Positions 1 to 12,927 of a stretch of 64,000 nt of DNA are shown one piece after another. Within the stretch, counting starts at the first letter, position 1, and every line of letters begins with the position of its first letter. The notes under the pieces were generated by a model. It was not told the origin of the DNA. It was given only the letters and a program-made list of their open reading frames with translations, and did no database searches. The DNA comes from Armillaria gallica (lineage: Eukaryota; Basidiomycota; Agaricomycetes; Agaricales; Physalacriaceae). The position numbers were made by a program, and so were the translations under genes. Location of the stretch: positions 2,480,001 to 2,544,000 of the forward strand of contig JBANDB010000011.1 of NCBI GenBank assembly GCA_037576215.1. The letters run 5' to 3'.

Positions 1-871
1 AGCAGGTGAAATTATGTTGTAAGGGCTCCACTGTGAGGCATCGCTGAGGTATGGGCGAGTCGCTTTCGAAGACTCGGGGCTAGGCAAAGCTGGGATTACT
101 TGACAGGCCATTTCGCGTCGCTGTTACAATTATCTGCCAGGATGGAATATCAGAACAATCCTGACCGACAGAATCGAGGTAGAATTACAGTTCAGATATA
201 CGAACTTGGCTAGGATTATCAGTAACCGCAAGGGTCGATATGCACTGGAAGCATTTACATTTCATTTCAGCTCGACGCGTCGGACACGAACTGCGGAGAC
301 GACCTGCCAGGTCCAGGCGGCCCTTTTCTTGTCACTTTAATCCCGTAAACAAGCGATACAGCTACACCAATGAAAGTCCTTGGGCTTTCCGTGCGTCATA
401 ATAGTTGGCATTGTACTACTTCCTTTGTAGTGACGTCTAAATGCCAGTTTGAATGGTTTGCTTCAGGCATGTCCACGGTGATGAACCACTCACACTTGAA
501 GTGGGGATGTCATTACTGAAGTACTAGACCTGACGCAGCAATTTTGTGTCGACTCGGAGTGCTTGGAACAAAGCAAGTTCGATCGAACTTGTCAAACGAT
601 TGGCAGCAGCAGTGACCGTTACGGCCCTCGCCGCGAGCGTGACTGGCCGGCCCTCAAGGCCTCAGGCCTCAGGCTTCAAAGCTTCATAATTCTACCTCTA
701 TCGACTCTTTTGGCTCAAGTTAAAGCGCTCTGCAAGCCTAGTGCCCAGACACCTCTGTCCTCGCCATGTCCTCGAGGAGAAGGGCGCAAATCCACGAGAA
801 AATAATATAGAATCGTGTAGGATAGCTTTAAGAAATCCAGAGTCCACGGTATAGGTATGTACTACTTTGAG
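1..871. other. Intergenic, no gene recognised
   Basis: Open frames here are short, and the longest (about 80 codons near 563-805) has no ATG start and no recognisable composition or motif. I see no splice-linked coding frame. It is probably the 3' flank of the AN1 zinc-finger gene plus unassigned sequence. Confidence 0.5.
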
Positions 872-2052
872 TTACATGATAAGGCAATCATCATTCTTCT
901 CACGAGCAGCTTGTTCCTCCTCCGCCGCTAACACGGCCTTCTCCTCTGGCGACAATAGCTGCAAAGTAATCAGACAAGGATCTGGCATAACAAAAACGAT
1001 ATCCCATACCCCCTTCTGCTCACGAGCTCGCAGGGCTTTTCTCCGGCTCTCCCTCTCGGCCTTTGCACGTCTTATGGATACAGTAAATATTGAAAATTTG
1101 TTAGTGGATACAGATTAAGCAGTTGAAAAGACAGGCGGTGGAATAAATGATGTGGACCGTATTGCAGGTTCGGGTTTGTTGTCAGTATCATGTACAGGCG
1201 TTGGTGAAGGTGGTGATGTAATGAGGATAATTGACGGTTCAGAAAGAGATGAGCTAAGGCGTCATGAGTGACTTGGCAGCAGGAATAAATGGACACCTAC
1301 CGGTCAGTCTTCGAAAATGCTTTGGTAAAGGACGATGAAGGTTTCGAAGAGGTGGAGGCTGATGACGGACTTGAAGCCTCCGAAGACGATGATGGCATGT
1401 TCTTCTTCACTGCATCAACAGCAGCCGCACCAACGGCAGATGCCTTTGCGTTAAGCGATTTAGCATTAGCAGTTATGGAGCTGGTATTCATGCTCAAAAG
1501 TCGACTCGCGCCAGAAACTGATGTCGGAGAACAGTTGTGATCACTTGGGAAGCGATGAGACGGGCAAAATTGTTTGCGACATTTCTGTATCAGACTATTG
1601 ATCTCATGATTTTAGTAGAGGATAAAACAAAAACGCACGTCGCAGCGAATTGGTGAGTACAGTGCTTTGCCACACTTGACTCTTTGGCAGACAGGTAAGG
1701 ATTTCGTCTTGGCTTTTCCTGTCGTGGCGCTGCATTCTGTGGCAAAATGGGACTCCATCTTGACATTGGGATCCTGCCCTGGAGGTATCGCTACGGGCTC
1801 GTTGCACAGAGGACCTACAATACGACTATGAGCAAAAGGGAAGATATCTGGTTACTAGATAGTACAATTTGGAGCCACGCGGTTGTGTTTGGTCTCGTCA
1901 TACTTGAGGCAGTGGTGATCCTTCGCGAGGAAATGCTCCTGGCAGTACGGCAGTTCGCAATGCTGGCATTTGAAGGGCAGAAAGTCGACAAGGAGGCAAG
2001 AAGAATGGGAACACTGCTTTCCAATAGCAAGCAATTGCGCGCCTTCAGCCAT
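872..2052 (-). CDS. AN1-type zinc finger protein (ZFAND2/Cuz1-like) with C-terminal CaaX box
   Basis: AN1 zinc-finger proteins of the ZFAND2/Cuz1 group link the proteasome or Cdc48/p97 to stress-damaged proteins (family knowledge). The ATG at 2052 opens MAEGAQLLAIGKQC, then the first AN1 finger (DFLPFKCQHC, YCQEHF, KDHHC). An intron at 1815-1865 joins NC to PLCNEPV. A second finger follows (CQRVKCGKALYSPIRC); an intron at 1585-1638 joins its final D to KCRKQFCPSHR. Then come a Ser/Ala-rich linker, an intron at 1254-1300, a Pro-rich exon (about 1130-1253, whose 3' end is uncertain) and a charged last exon, 1070-872. The protein ends DDCLIM: CLIM is a good CaaX prenylation signal, as known for animal ZFAND2B/AIRAPL. 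It is divergent with the TPR gene. Family assignment is firm; the junction before the last exon is inferred. Confidence 0.82.
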
Positions 2053-2377
2053 GAGAGAATAGGTGGTGGTGGTGGTGGTGGTAAAGAATAGAGATGCTGT
2101 AGCGGTGGCCGTTACTTATAAAGAAAGAAGGAGGGCTTACGCGTCCCAACGACGCTCCTGGTCGGAGGTCAGTAAGCACAGCCAAGAACCTCGAAGATTC
2201 TAGGGCGAGGCATCCATAATTAGTGCGGAATCAGGCCAAAATCTTCTTGGCACAGGAATTTGCCTATATTTGGTCCTGATGACATAATACACAATCTGGG
2301 ACGAATGCCTTGTTTCCCAAACCCTTTCAAGTCCTTGCAGTGAGGTTTGTCGTTAAGCGGCGAGTTCACGAGGCGTC
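2053..2377. promoter_or_regulatory. Divergent intergenic region AN1 / TPR with GGT repeat
   Basis: A 325-bp spacer separates two divergently transcribed genes and must hold both promoters. A perfect (GGT)7 run at 2062-2082 lies just upstream of the AN1 start codon, so it falls in that gene's 5' UTR as ACC repeats. No clear TATA box is visible for either gene. Confidence 0.5.
2062..2082 (+). repeat. (GGT)7 microsatellite
   Basis: Seven perfect GGT units lie 10 bp upstream of the AN1-protein start codon, on the side of that gene's 5' UTR. Confidence 0.95.
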
Positions 2378-5300
2378 ATGTCTATGAAAACTCGGAGAAA
2401 AACCAAGGCACTTGCTAGTGCGTCTGAGGACGCTGCGCCTAGCTCTCCTCTACCACAAGAGGACACGAGTCTGAGCGTTACTATTCCTGATGACCTCGAC
2501 GTTGACACACTTTCAACATTAATTCCCAACTCTACTCTTGCATATCCTTCGCCAGATACTATTCTTGCCTTGTATCGTCTTGCCCTGTCTCAAGCAGCAG
2601 ATTTGGACGCCACCCAGCGCACGGCCGATGATTTACGCGCTCAGGCCGAGAAGACAGACGTCGAACTTGACCAGGCGCTGCAAGACAAGGAATCACTTTC
2701 TAGGGATTTAGGATCTCAATTGGAGGCAACACAGGCCGAAGTGAAGGAGCTGAAGCAAGAAAGAGACCAGCTTGGTGAGTGACTTGAATTAATGGCTGAC
2801 CCTGTGGCTGAATGGCATCGCAGTCTCTTCTCAAGCCGAGTTGAAAGCCGAGATATCACGACTTTCTACGACCCAATCTACTTCTTCTACTGAGCTCGAC
2901 GATGTACGGCGGCGTTTGGAAGATAGCGAACGTGAAAAACGCGACGTCATGGCTGTTGTCAGTCGATTGAAACAGGATGAAACTCAACGCGAAGGTTAGC
3001 CCAATGCTACACTTTTTTTTTCATCTATCTGACCAACGTGTTTAGAGGAGATTCAAACTTTACGGAAACATCTCAAGGATGCACGCCAGGAGCACCAGAC
3101 ATTGGAGAACCAAGTCCGAGAGCTGCGGTCTACGGAGACCTCCACAAAGTTCAAGCTTGAATCTCTTTCCCAGCAACTCGAACTTTCGCAGTCGGAAGTC
3201 GAACGTACCAACTCCGAACTCACTTCCAAGTCCGAAGAATTTACTAAGTATCGACGCGCCAAGCAAGCCGAGGTGGTTACTCTTCAGGCAAACCTTGACG
3301 CGGTCTCTCAGAGCAACGAGTCATCGCAGTCTTCTCTCAAAGCGCTCCAATCCTCCCACACGTCTCAGACGCATCAGCTCACCCAGGCTTTGACTAAGGT
3401 ACAAGACCTTAACGGACAGCTGGCTGAGCAGGAGGCCACGTTTACTCAGGAGATAACCTCATTGAGACGCTTGGTCACGATGCTGGAGGAGAGAGAGAAA
3501 GAAGCTAAAGACTTCGTGTCATCAATAGAGAAGGAATGGGATGCTGTCGGAGAGAAAGCTGATCGACGAGAGAGCGCTCTGCGGCTCGAGGTAGAGAGGG
3601 AAAGGAAGGGCAGAGAGGATGCAGAGAAGCAAGTGGAGCGGCTGGAGACTGTTATCGACAGGATGGGTAGGGGAGAGTTACCTGTTCCTGGTCGTGCTCC
3701 TGGGACTCCAGTCAGAGGCATCCTCGACGAAAGTCTGGATGGTATGATGGGTCTAAGTCCTACCGTGGCAATGGCGAGCAAGGCGCAAAAGACTGGCAAG
3801 ACTTTCACTGAAGTTTACGCGGATTACGTCCGTCTTCAGGAGGATTATGCAAAGAAGTCGGCAGAGTATGATCACATGGATCGTACATTGACCGAAGTAC
3901 TTGCACAGATCGAAGAGAGGGTACGTTACCTTAAAAGGATGTGTACCCAGAGTCTAACCATGTCGTTAGGCCCCCATTCTTTCCCAACAGCGCATAGAAT
4001 ACGAACGTCTGCAGACCGAAGCGGCTCAGCTTGCATCCCAACTTGCACAAGCACTCTCCGACCGTGACAATCAGGTCATTCTCGCACAAGAGAATGCGCA
4101 GAAATTAAGCAAGAGTCAACGTGAAAACGCACTTCTCGAAAAGCAGCGCGATGATCTTGGTCGACAGGTTCAAAATCTACTTCGTGAAATCGGACGTCGA
4201 GATGACCCCACTCTCCCCGCTGAGGAAGAAATTTCTCTCGCACAGCAGGAATCCGATGTTGACGTCTTGATCACCAACAATCTGGTCTTGTTCAGGTCTA
4301 TTAATGGGCTCCAGGAGCAGAACCAGAAGCTCCTTGCTATCACCAGAGAGCTGGCGAAGAAGTTGGAAGACGAGGAGAAGGAGTATAGGGCACAGATGGA
4401 GCAAGAACAGAATGAAGCCGTTCAGGAAGCTCATGCTATCATCAAACACCTCGAAGAGAAGTTGGAGAATGAGAAGAGGAGCAGTGAAAAACGTTTGCAA
4501 ACATACGTCAAGGAGCGGGACACGCTCGCGGCACTCCTTGCGCGCTCAGAGAAAGGCGCCGGTACTAATGTACGTGTCAACGGCAACGCTAGTGCGGTGG
4601 CCCCTCCTTCCGATGTTGCGCGAGAATTGGCCGAAATTCAGAGCCAGTTCGAGGCGTATCGCACAGAAATGGGCATTGACTCAGTCAAGCTGCGGGAGGA
4701 TCTCCTTCTTGCTCAGAAGGAAGTGGGCAAATTGCATGCCGAACTTGCCAAAGAGAAAGCCCGAAGCGAGTACTATAACGGTACGGCGCTTTTCAGCTCT
4801 AGGTTCTCCGAAGTCTGACGGCCATTAGAGCGAAACCAGATCAATCAAGACCAATATAGCTTGCACGCTCGAGAACTCGATGACCTCAGCAAACGGAATC
4901 AGCAGTTATTCGATCAATGGACTCGAGTTGACATCGAATGCGGTCGTGTGACGGAAGACCTTCGAATGGCTAACAGCCGAGTTGAACAGCTCCGCAATGA
5001 ATGTGCAAACCTACGTGCTGAGAAGAAAATTGGGATGTTCGTCGTTCTCTAATTTTTTTTGAAAGACTCTGCTTAACCATAATGTAGGATATACAACGCC
5101 GGCTCGTCGAGGAAAACAAGACCTTGACTTTGGAGCGCTCTCACCTCAATGACTTGATGGGCAGTGTCCAGAGAATGCACAATGATCTTGAACGATCCGG
5201 TGAGAACGACCGACGTCGTTTGGAAAGCCAACTGCAACTCCTGGAAGCACAGGTGTATGTCTTTTTTCTTACTCATATAATTTGCGTCTCTAATGTTTAT

Positions 5301-8300
5301 GACGTAATCTAGGCAGGATTCGCGCACCCAATTGACTGAAGAGCGAGACAACGTCCGAAACGTCACACTGCAAAAGGATATTGAACTCAAGGAACTTCAT
5401 TCTAGACTTGACAAGACCGTAAGCATATATAACGACGTTCGCCGACTCAATCTGATATCCAGTAGACCGAAGACGTTTCCAAGACTCGGGAAGCTCTTGT
5501 CGGCGCCGAAACTAGCAAGAAGCACCTCGAGGACCGTATTGAAGACCTGACTAGACAAGTTCAGGGCAGCGAGGAAAAGCTTGCGGTATACGAACGACGC
5601 TCGGGTACTCTCAATACTTCTCGTGGTAGTCAGGATATGAGCAAGGAGCAGCAACTTGAGGCGGAGGTCGCGGAACTTAGGTGTGTGACATCCTTAGACC
5701 TATGTCCTGGATGGTATTCATTGTACGACAGGGCCGAGTTGAAAGTTGCCAAGGTGGATCTTCAAGCAGCGAGAGAACAGCGCCAGCAATTCGAATCGAT
5801 TAGTCAGGCTGCTGAGGCCGCACTCGAGAGCTTGCAGTCTACTCACGAACAGTATACAACTTCAACTGAAGCTCAGTTCACGAGACTCGAGGTATGTGTC
5901 CTAATGGGTTGCCTTACTACACAGCTGACGTATCGCAGTCGGAGAACAAGGCCTTCCAAGAGAAGTTAGAGACAGCTCAGCAAGGCGCCGTACAGGCTAC
6001 AGCTAAATTGAACGAACTTCAAAGGACATTCGAAGTGGAGCGAACCGCCTGGACAAACGACAAGAAAACTCTGGAAGAAACCATCATTGATCTGAGCACT
6101 TCCGAAAAGCACTCCGAGAGCGACCGGACAAGTCGCGAACAGGAAGTTCGTTTGCAAGAAGAGCGTGCTAAGGTATACCTGCTGATTCCAGTGATATCTC
6201 TTCATACTTACTTCCCTCAAAGGCCGCTGAGGAGCGCTATTCGAATGAGTTGGTTGCACACGCCGAATCTCGGAAGACTATCGAAGCTCTGAACGCACAA
6301 CTAGCCACATCCCAGGCGGCGGTTCGTGATAGTCAAGTTGCGGCTGACACGGCGACCGCTAAGTTGGCTGCCTCAGAGAGAAGCTGGGAGAAACAGAAGG
6401 AGACTCTGGATGCCGAGCTTGCGGAAGTAAGACGCCGGTAAGTTTTGAACGCCCTGTCAATTTTAAACCTGAAATGTAACCTTTCTTCTAGCCATCAAGG
6501 TCTTACTGAGCACAACAAACTTTTGCATGCACACTTGGACGATGTTAGCAGCCAAGCGACGCGTATCAAGCAAGCAGCGACCTCTTCCGACGCTCCTGCT
6601 GGTGAAGGCGAAGGTGAAGGTGCCATTGGAGACGATGCTAAGTTATCAGAACTGCGATCACTCGTTGGCTACTTGCGGAAGGACAAGAATATCTCCGAAC
6701 TCCAGCTCGACCTTTGTAAGCAGGAGAATCTGCGATTATCGAAGCAGGTGGACCATCTGACAGAGACTTTGAACGAGACACGGGCCACACTTTCGGAGGT
6801 AGGCTGCGCTCTGTCTCTTTCTGTGTTGCCGCCTTATATGTGTACCAGGAACGCGAACGGGCCGTGCAGACCGCAGCATCTGCAACCCAACACGCTGAAC
6901 TTATTGAACGTATCAACCAGGTCAACGTTCTTCGAGAAAGCAACGCTACCCTTCGTGCGGAGAGCGAACGCCATGCGAAACGCGTCAAACAACTGGATGT
7001 CCAGCTCAAGGAACTATCCTCGCAACTCGAACCCGCCAAAGAACAAGTACGTGTCGCACAAGCTGAACTTGAGGCTGGCAAAGTCCACATCCAACGACTT
7101 GAGGAGGAAAACAAGCGATGGCAGGAACGGAACACCCAACTTCTAAGCAAGGTATGTTTGTAGTTGGTTGATGTGCTCAATCTTCAATAACATTTGACAG
7201 TATGATCGTATTGATCCCGTTGAAATGCAAACTCTCCAAGATGAGAACGTCAAGCTAAAGGAGGAGATTACTGCACTCAAGGCGGAGAATGTCCATGCAA
7301 AGACAGTTGGTCAGAAACTGAATGACAACTTCAAGAAGTTCAAGGGTAGTATGGACCGTCTCAGAACTGAAAAGGCAGAATTGCTAGAGGAGAAGAATGC
7401 TCTGACTTCCAGGGTCCAAGCTCTCGAGGCGGAGAAGACCTCGCTCCTGTCTGATAAAGCCACCACTGCTCAGTCGACTTCGGATGCTGCACAACAGCTG
7501 TTGCAAGAGACTGCCACAATCGTATGTCTATCTCTCGTTCTGCATGTCTAAAGTGACTTACCCGCTTCTCTGTAGACACAACTGAACAAAGAGAAAGAAC
7601 AACTGATCTCCGAGCGTGATGCACTTCTGAACTTGAAGAAGGAAAACGAGGAGCTGAAGGCAGAGCGTGATAAACTCTTGACAGAGAAAGCCGCTGTAGG
7701 AGCCACCTCGGTACCTCCCACGGACAGCAGCATCGAGGAAGCCAGACAGGCATGGGGTTCTGAGAAAGCTGAGTTAGTTAAAGCCCGGGAAGATGCCCTC
7801 GCGAAGGCCAAGGTAAGCCATGACTTCGCCACCACTCAATGTCACTGAACTGTGTTTAGGCTCTAGAAGACAAGTACGAGACAACGAATAGAAACCTTGA
7901 GGCCACGAAGATTGCCTTGGTTTGGCCCATACCTCCCTGCTTTATAAACTCTCTAACATACTTTTTAGGAACAAATGAAAGGTCGGGTCAACTCCGCACA
8001 CAAGTCGTGGTCAGAAGATAAGGCCAAGGCCAAGTCCGAACAAGCAGCCGCCGTTGCCGCCGCCTTGGAGAAGCAAAAGAAAGAGTTGCAAAACTCAACC
8101 ACTTCCCCCCCTGCCGATTACGCACAGCAGCATGCTGACGAGTTGAAAGCCCTTGAGACTAAGCTAGCAGCTAAGTATCAAGAAGATTTAAAAGCTGCCG
8201 TTGAAGCTGCGAAGGCGGAAGGTGCTCCCTCGCAAGGTCAACTCGATGCAGCAGTAGAGAGAGGCCGGATGGAGATTTCAAAGAAACTGGCGTTGAAGGA

Positions 8301-8862
8301 CGGCCAACTTATTCGGAATCAGACCAAACTGAAGGACGTCGAAACCCAGATCAAGGCACTCGAAGTCCAGGTCCGTCAGTGGCATCAGCAAGGTTTCATT
8401 CCTGAAACGGAGTTTTTGTCCATCACACGCCCTACACCCAGTGCAGCACCGGCCGCAACCCCAACCGCGTCGTCTTCTCAACCTTCCACGTCCACAGCAA
8501 AGCCGACGCCACCGACAGGCCCTGCAGCGACCTCTACGGCATCCGCATCCCAAACAAAGTCCTTACCAAATAAGGCACTTTCGGGCCCGCCCCAGCGGGG
8601 ACGAGGTGGAGCTCCTGCTCGTGGAGCAGAACGTGGACGCGGTGGCCTGGCTGCGCGCGGGCGGCTGATGCCTGCAGCAGCAGCAGCAGCCCAAGGACCG
8701 TCACTCAGTGTCCTTGGTGCTGCCGCGAAGAGACAGAGGGAGGAAGCAGCCAACACGTCCGACGATTCGCTTGCCAAGCGTTTGAAAACAGGTGATGGTC
8801 AGGGTGCTGGTCCTGCAGGGGCCAAACCGGTCACCATCAAACGTCCACCACCACCCTCATGA
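2378..8862 (+). CDS. MLP1: Nucleoporin TPR/MLP1-like coiled-coil protein
   Basis: This is the nuclear basket filament protein (TPR in animals, Mlp1/2 in yeast), which scaffolds mRNA quality control and export at the nuclear pore. The ATG at 2378 starts a protein of roughly 1,900 residues over about 15 exons. Nearly all of it is heptad-rich coiled coil with abundant E, K, Q, L and A. The diagnostic TPR/MLP1 block near 3770-3915 reads KAQKTGKTFTEVYADYVRLQ followed by an EVLAQIEER-type stretch. The C terminus (8400-8862) leaves the coiled coil for a low-complexity A/T/P/S tail with RGG-like clusters (RGRGG, RGAERGRGG), a basic KRLKTG patch and the end TIKRPPPPS. Typical short introns are seen, for example near 2775-2822 and 7510-7575. 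The whole frame is open between junctions and no damage is seen. Length and tail fit the family. Confidence 0.9.
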
Positions 8863-9449
8863 TTCTGTTGTCCATCTTGTCTTGTTGTATCTCATTCAGT
8901 AATCTTTGTACAGCAATTGTATCTTTATTTCGCAATACGACACCATCACTGTTCATCATCTCCGCCATCACGTGTCTGTCGCCCGTTAGCGGGTTCCGAA
9001 ACTGAAATCTTACTCAGTGATAGGAGCTGAAGGCGTGACTCCCATGAGGGTATGATCTACAATCACCTGACCCTTTACTAAGAGAACGCGCTCGCATCAT
9101 TCCAGTGTATAGAAACGCCCTGAAAAGCGTGATTCTTGACAAACCGTGCCGCCAAAGTTAGGCAAAGCTTACCAGTGAAATCAAAAATTTACACTGTGCA
9201 TAAGGCCGCCCGACCCGGGAAAAGACCAGAGAATGATGGCCGGTCTGATAAATCGCTTGTGTGCTGCAGCGGATACCAATCCAGGTAAGATCCAAAGCCA
9301 TGGATGATATTCAATACCGAATCGGAGACCGATCCGGGCCATGGAAAAGTGTTTAAATAGTGGAACACTCAACGTGTTCAAACCATCATTCACATCCTCA
9401 ACTTTCAATCCTCTCCCATCCAAGTACCCAATCTCCTCATAACTTGACA
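8863..9449. other. Intergenic region, peroxiredoxin 5' flank
   Basis: The first part is the 3' flank of the TPR gene, rich in T and short T/A runs. The last 100 bp before the peroxiredoxin ATG contain a TTTAAATA-like element near 9350 and a C/T-rich leader. No separate gene is seen. Confidence 0.5.
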
Positions 9450-10230
9450 ATGGCCCCCACAATCAAAGTCGGTGACACCATCCCCGAGGCCACCTTCAAC
9501 TATATCCCCTACACCCCCGAGCTTGAGAGCAAGGTGTGTTCCGACTTAGAATATTGCAACTTCGATACTAACATCGAGGACTAGCTTGCCTGTGGTATTC
9601 GTGAGTGCTGCATTCCCAAATTGAATCCGTGGCCGCTAACAACTGTGATCAGCGATCAAGCTCAACACCTCCCAATGGAAGGGCAAGAAAGTCGTCATCT
9701 TCTCTGTACCCGGAGCTTTCACTGTGAGCAAGATCAAGAGATTTTTGTCAAGACGTACCTGATACCATATTCTCCTTAGCCTACCTGCCACGTTAACCAC
9801 CTTCCTCCCTACCTCGAGAAGTACGATGAGTTCAAAGCCAAGGGCGTCGATACCATCGCCGTCGTCGCCGCCAACGATGCCTTTGTCTTGAGCGGATGGG
9901 GAAGGTTCGAGGGTGTTGGGGACAAAGTACGCCCGCTGTGCCATCACCGACCTTTTCCCGTCGATTCTGATCGATGATTTTCAGATCCTTCTGCTCTCCG
10001 ATGGAAGCGCGAAGTGGTCAGCTTCCTTGGGTCTTTCCGTGGATTTGTCTGCTATCGGTTTTGGTGTTCGTACCGGCCGCTATGCTCTGATCCTTGACGA
10101 CCTTGTTGTCAAATACGTTGAGGTACATATTCAAATTTCCTTGATATTCCATCGCTAAACCACTGTGCAGCTTGAACCCGGCACCGATGTCACCGTCTCT
10201 GGTGCTGAAGCCGTCCTCGCCCAGTTGTAA
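9450..10230 (+). CDS. Peroxiredoxin, Prx5/AhpE-type (thiol peroxidase)
   Basis: It reduces hydrogen peroxide and alkyl hydroperoxides using a peroxidatic cysteine, with thioredoxin or glutaredoxin as likely electron donor. The ATG at 9450 gives MAPTIKVGDTIPEATF. Introns split the message after ELESK, within LACGIP, after PGAFT and again near 9930 and 10120. The active-site motif PGAFTPTC is intact, followed by HLPPYLEKYDEF and AVVAANDAFVLSGW, then SDGSAKWSASLGL and a VSGAEAVLAQL end. The length of about 170 residues fits cytosolic or peroxisomal fungal Prx5 (PMP20 type). The C terminus is not SKL, so no clear PTS1 is seen. It faces the alpha-galactosidase gene tail to tail. The 5' flank carries a CT-rich leader typical of highly expressed fungal genes. 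Confidence 0.93.
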
Positions 10231-10455
10231 AGGACTTTCAATGAAATGAACGTCCATGTACCACCAAATTATTTGGAGTAGCAATGTTTATTAGAACGCA
10301 ATGTTTTTTGTTAGAAGCAATAATCTCCCCAAAAACCGATTATTTCATGCTCATATAACTTCGGCATCGACAAATCTTCAAGCAACAAAAGTTGAATAAT
10401 TGATTGAACAGTCCATGACTTGAATCCGCTACCATTAGCTTCCTCGTACTTAGGT

Positions 10456-12927
10456 TCAAGACGGCACTCTTGTACCGTTCTTATCAATGCACCACGTATC
10501 CGACCACCACTCATAAAATGCACACTTCGGCAGCAACCCTTTCGGCTCGTCGCCTGCATCCTGCAATAGAAGGGCCACAACTCCATGGGGCGGAACAGCT
10601 TTAGCATTGAAGCTACGGACGGCGGTCCCATTATTAGTGTGCGTCCATAGGTCCTGCAAAAGTTCAGGGTTCATCCCAGATTAAGAGAAATAAACACATT
10701 TACCCTAACGGCATACTGTCTACCAGCACGTATCCAAGGAGACTCCGTCAGGTTGAAGAAGAGGTCTGCGGGTTCGTCCAAAGAATTGATCTGATGGCGA
10801 AATTATCAGAAGTCCATCCTACAACTCATAGCTGATGGCACATTACCAGCATAAAGACAGTCCCATTCTGGCTTTCTCCGCTCCAGAACACAGCCGGATG
10901 CGCGGGGTCGAACGTATAGTCAGCCTGTCAGCGTGAAGATCAGATCAATCATCCTTCTGGTAGAAAATAGTTGAACTCACGTTGATCCCCCATCTAAATG
11001 GTACCACCCCAGTGCCAACGACGGGGTCTTGATTGATAGCAATGATTTCAGTGTTCTTGAAGATGCTCAGACTTTGCTCCGACACCGAAGAAAGCTGTAG
11101 AGAAGCAAGTTAGCCATTTTGCTACCGGCTTCAGAGCGCCTACATCAGTCCCCTACGTAAATGTGTTAGATGATATACTTTAATAAACCGAGAGTGTGTG
11201 ACTCACGATGAGCAGCGGTGACTTGACAAAACTCCAAACAGTGAAATGGGTTTTAGATTCTTCATAGTTTAGGTTGCCGTTGCCACTATAATTCATTCGT
11301 AAGGGCGAAATAAGCAGTAAGAATCCGCTTCCTTACATTTGAAGCTAGAAAAATACATTGAGCATGTGAATAATAAAGACCCGTTGATCTCACCATATCT
11401 AAATCGTTATGACCATAGAAGTCGGACGCCCAGGAGTGGAAGGAGATCCTGAAAGAACATGTTACTGTAGTACCTGAGAACGTGACTTGTTCTCACGTAC
11501 GAATTGATAATGCTAGCAATGGAAGCCCAGTTCGCGCCTAGAGAGATATTAAATTTCACTTGAACTCCGAGTTATGTAGTAGAAAAACGAACCGATATCG
11601 TCTGTCATCTACAGTTCCAATGAGATATATGACCGAGCGAAGAAGTATATGAGCTTACCCTCCATGACTGTCCGTATTGTCTTGCCCACAATTGTGGTTG
11701 AAGCTGCATCCAACGTTAAACAACGAATGCCAGACAAATATCTGAAGCCGTACTCGACCCCATTCGCATATGGAGAACAACAACGGTGGATCGCCTGTCT
11801 CGGACGCAAGGTTGGAAATTGCGTCCGCCATTCGCGAAAATTCTGTACGACGTGGTAAGGATAATGAAGTCTGTCGAGTCCAGGATATTTACTGCCAACC
11901 ATGCCTTCCCTGATTATGTCGTCATAAGGTACTGGGAATAAACTTGAGTATCGTGTACTACTGAGAGACGAGGTTGGGCTTTACCAGCACAGTTATCAAA
12001 TCTAATGAAGAAAAGTTGAGTGGCTGAGAACGATGAATGCAATTGTTTTTACTTACTTCAGAAGATCAAAGCCCCATTCCTGCTGAAAGAGCCTTGCGTC
12101 TCTGTTATGAACGCCAATTTCAAATGACGCTTTGAGAAGAAATACAAACACGGCTAACCTAGCTTCGTTCTGGTATGAGCCCGGGTATAGTTGGCAAGTG
12201 AACCATCCAGAGTCGCTGTACTGCATACTAAACATTAGTTTGAAAGAAACAAAGCCATAGTGTTAGCCGCACGATTCCAGTTTTCCTGTGTGGTGTAAAT
12301 TAATACGATTGAGACGCCCTAGGTAACGTAACATACAGTCCAAGTGCATGGATTTGATCTGTAAGTTTCCTCATTCCTGAAGGGAAGCGTTCCGCGCCTA
12401 GGAAATGAACATGAAAGTAAGACGGAACACACGGAAGGGCTTACTGGCAAGAATGTCCCTACTAGAGCTTCGATTCCTCTCGGCGTAGCAATCATCTATG
12501 TTCACATACTCGTAACCTAAATCCTGCTCGACAACGTTGGATCAGCTTGTGGTGCGTCTGGCGTGGACGTGAATCACTCACGGCGAGGCCCAATGATACC
12601 AAGTATTTCGCCGAGTCCAAAACGAGAGTCTCGTTGATGTTGCACTAGAACAGTATTATGATGGGACGTCCTTGAAGCTAATAACACGCACAAAATACGC
12701 ATTCCAGGCTGCAAAAGCACTATTAAATAAGGGCGAGAAAGGGTAGCTGGGAATGCGTACTGTTCCAACCCATGACTACTCATGATTGTTCGTCAGTATT
12801 GCATATGTTCAGCAGTAAGCCAACACATACACGGAAGACGTCCCACTCCATTGTCCAAAGCTACGGACGATGGAACGCTACTCATGAACGCTAGAATCGC
12901 TGGCAAACCCAGCCACGAAATCGACAT
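10456..12927 (-). CDS. Secreted alpha-galactosidase, GH27
   Basis: It hydrolyses terminal alpha-1,6-galactose from galactomannans and raffinose-type sugars outside the cell. I chose the ATG at 12927 because it opens a signal peptide (MSISWLGLPAILAFMSSVPS) followed by ALDNGVGRLP; an upstream in-frame ATG at 12942 is possible. A GTATGTG donor then joins FMGWNTWNAY, the GH27 N-terminal signature. Further exons read YEYVNIDDCYAE, SDSGWFTCQLYPGSY, QEWGFDLLK and a FDNCAGKA block. That last block contains the nucleophile Asp of the family K/R-Y/F-D-N-C motif. The C-terminal beta domain ends PPHGVVALLLQDAG and then NGTRVPS. More than a dozen short introns break the gene, so only its ends and motifs are firm. 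It is convergent with the peroxiredoxin gene. Confidence 0.88.

Noticed and set aside
563..805. 80-codon frame near the left edge
   Set aside because: It begins at TTG rather than ATG, and shows no motif or splice continuation.
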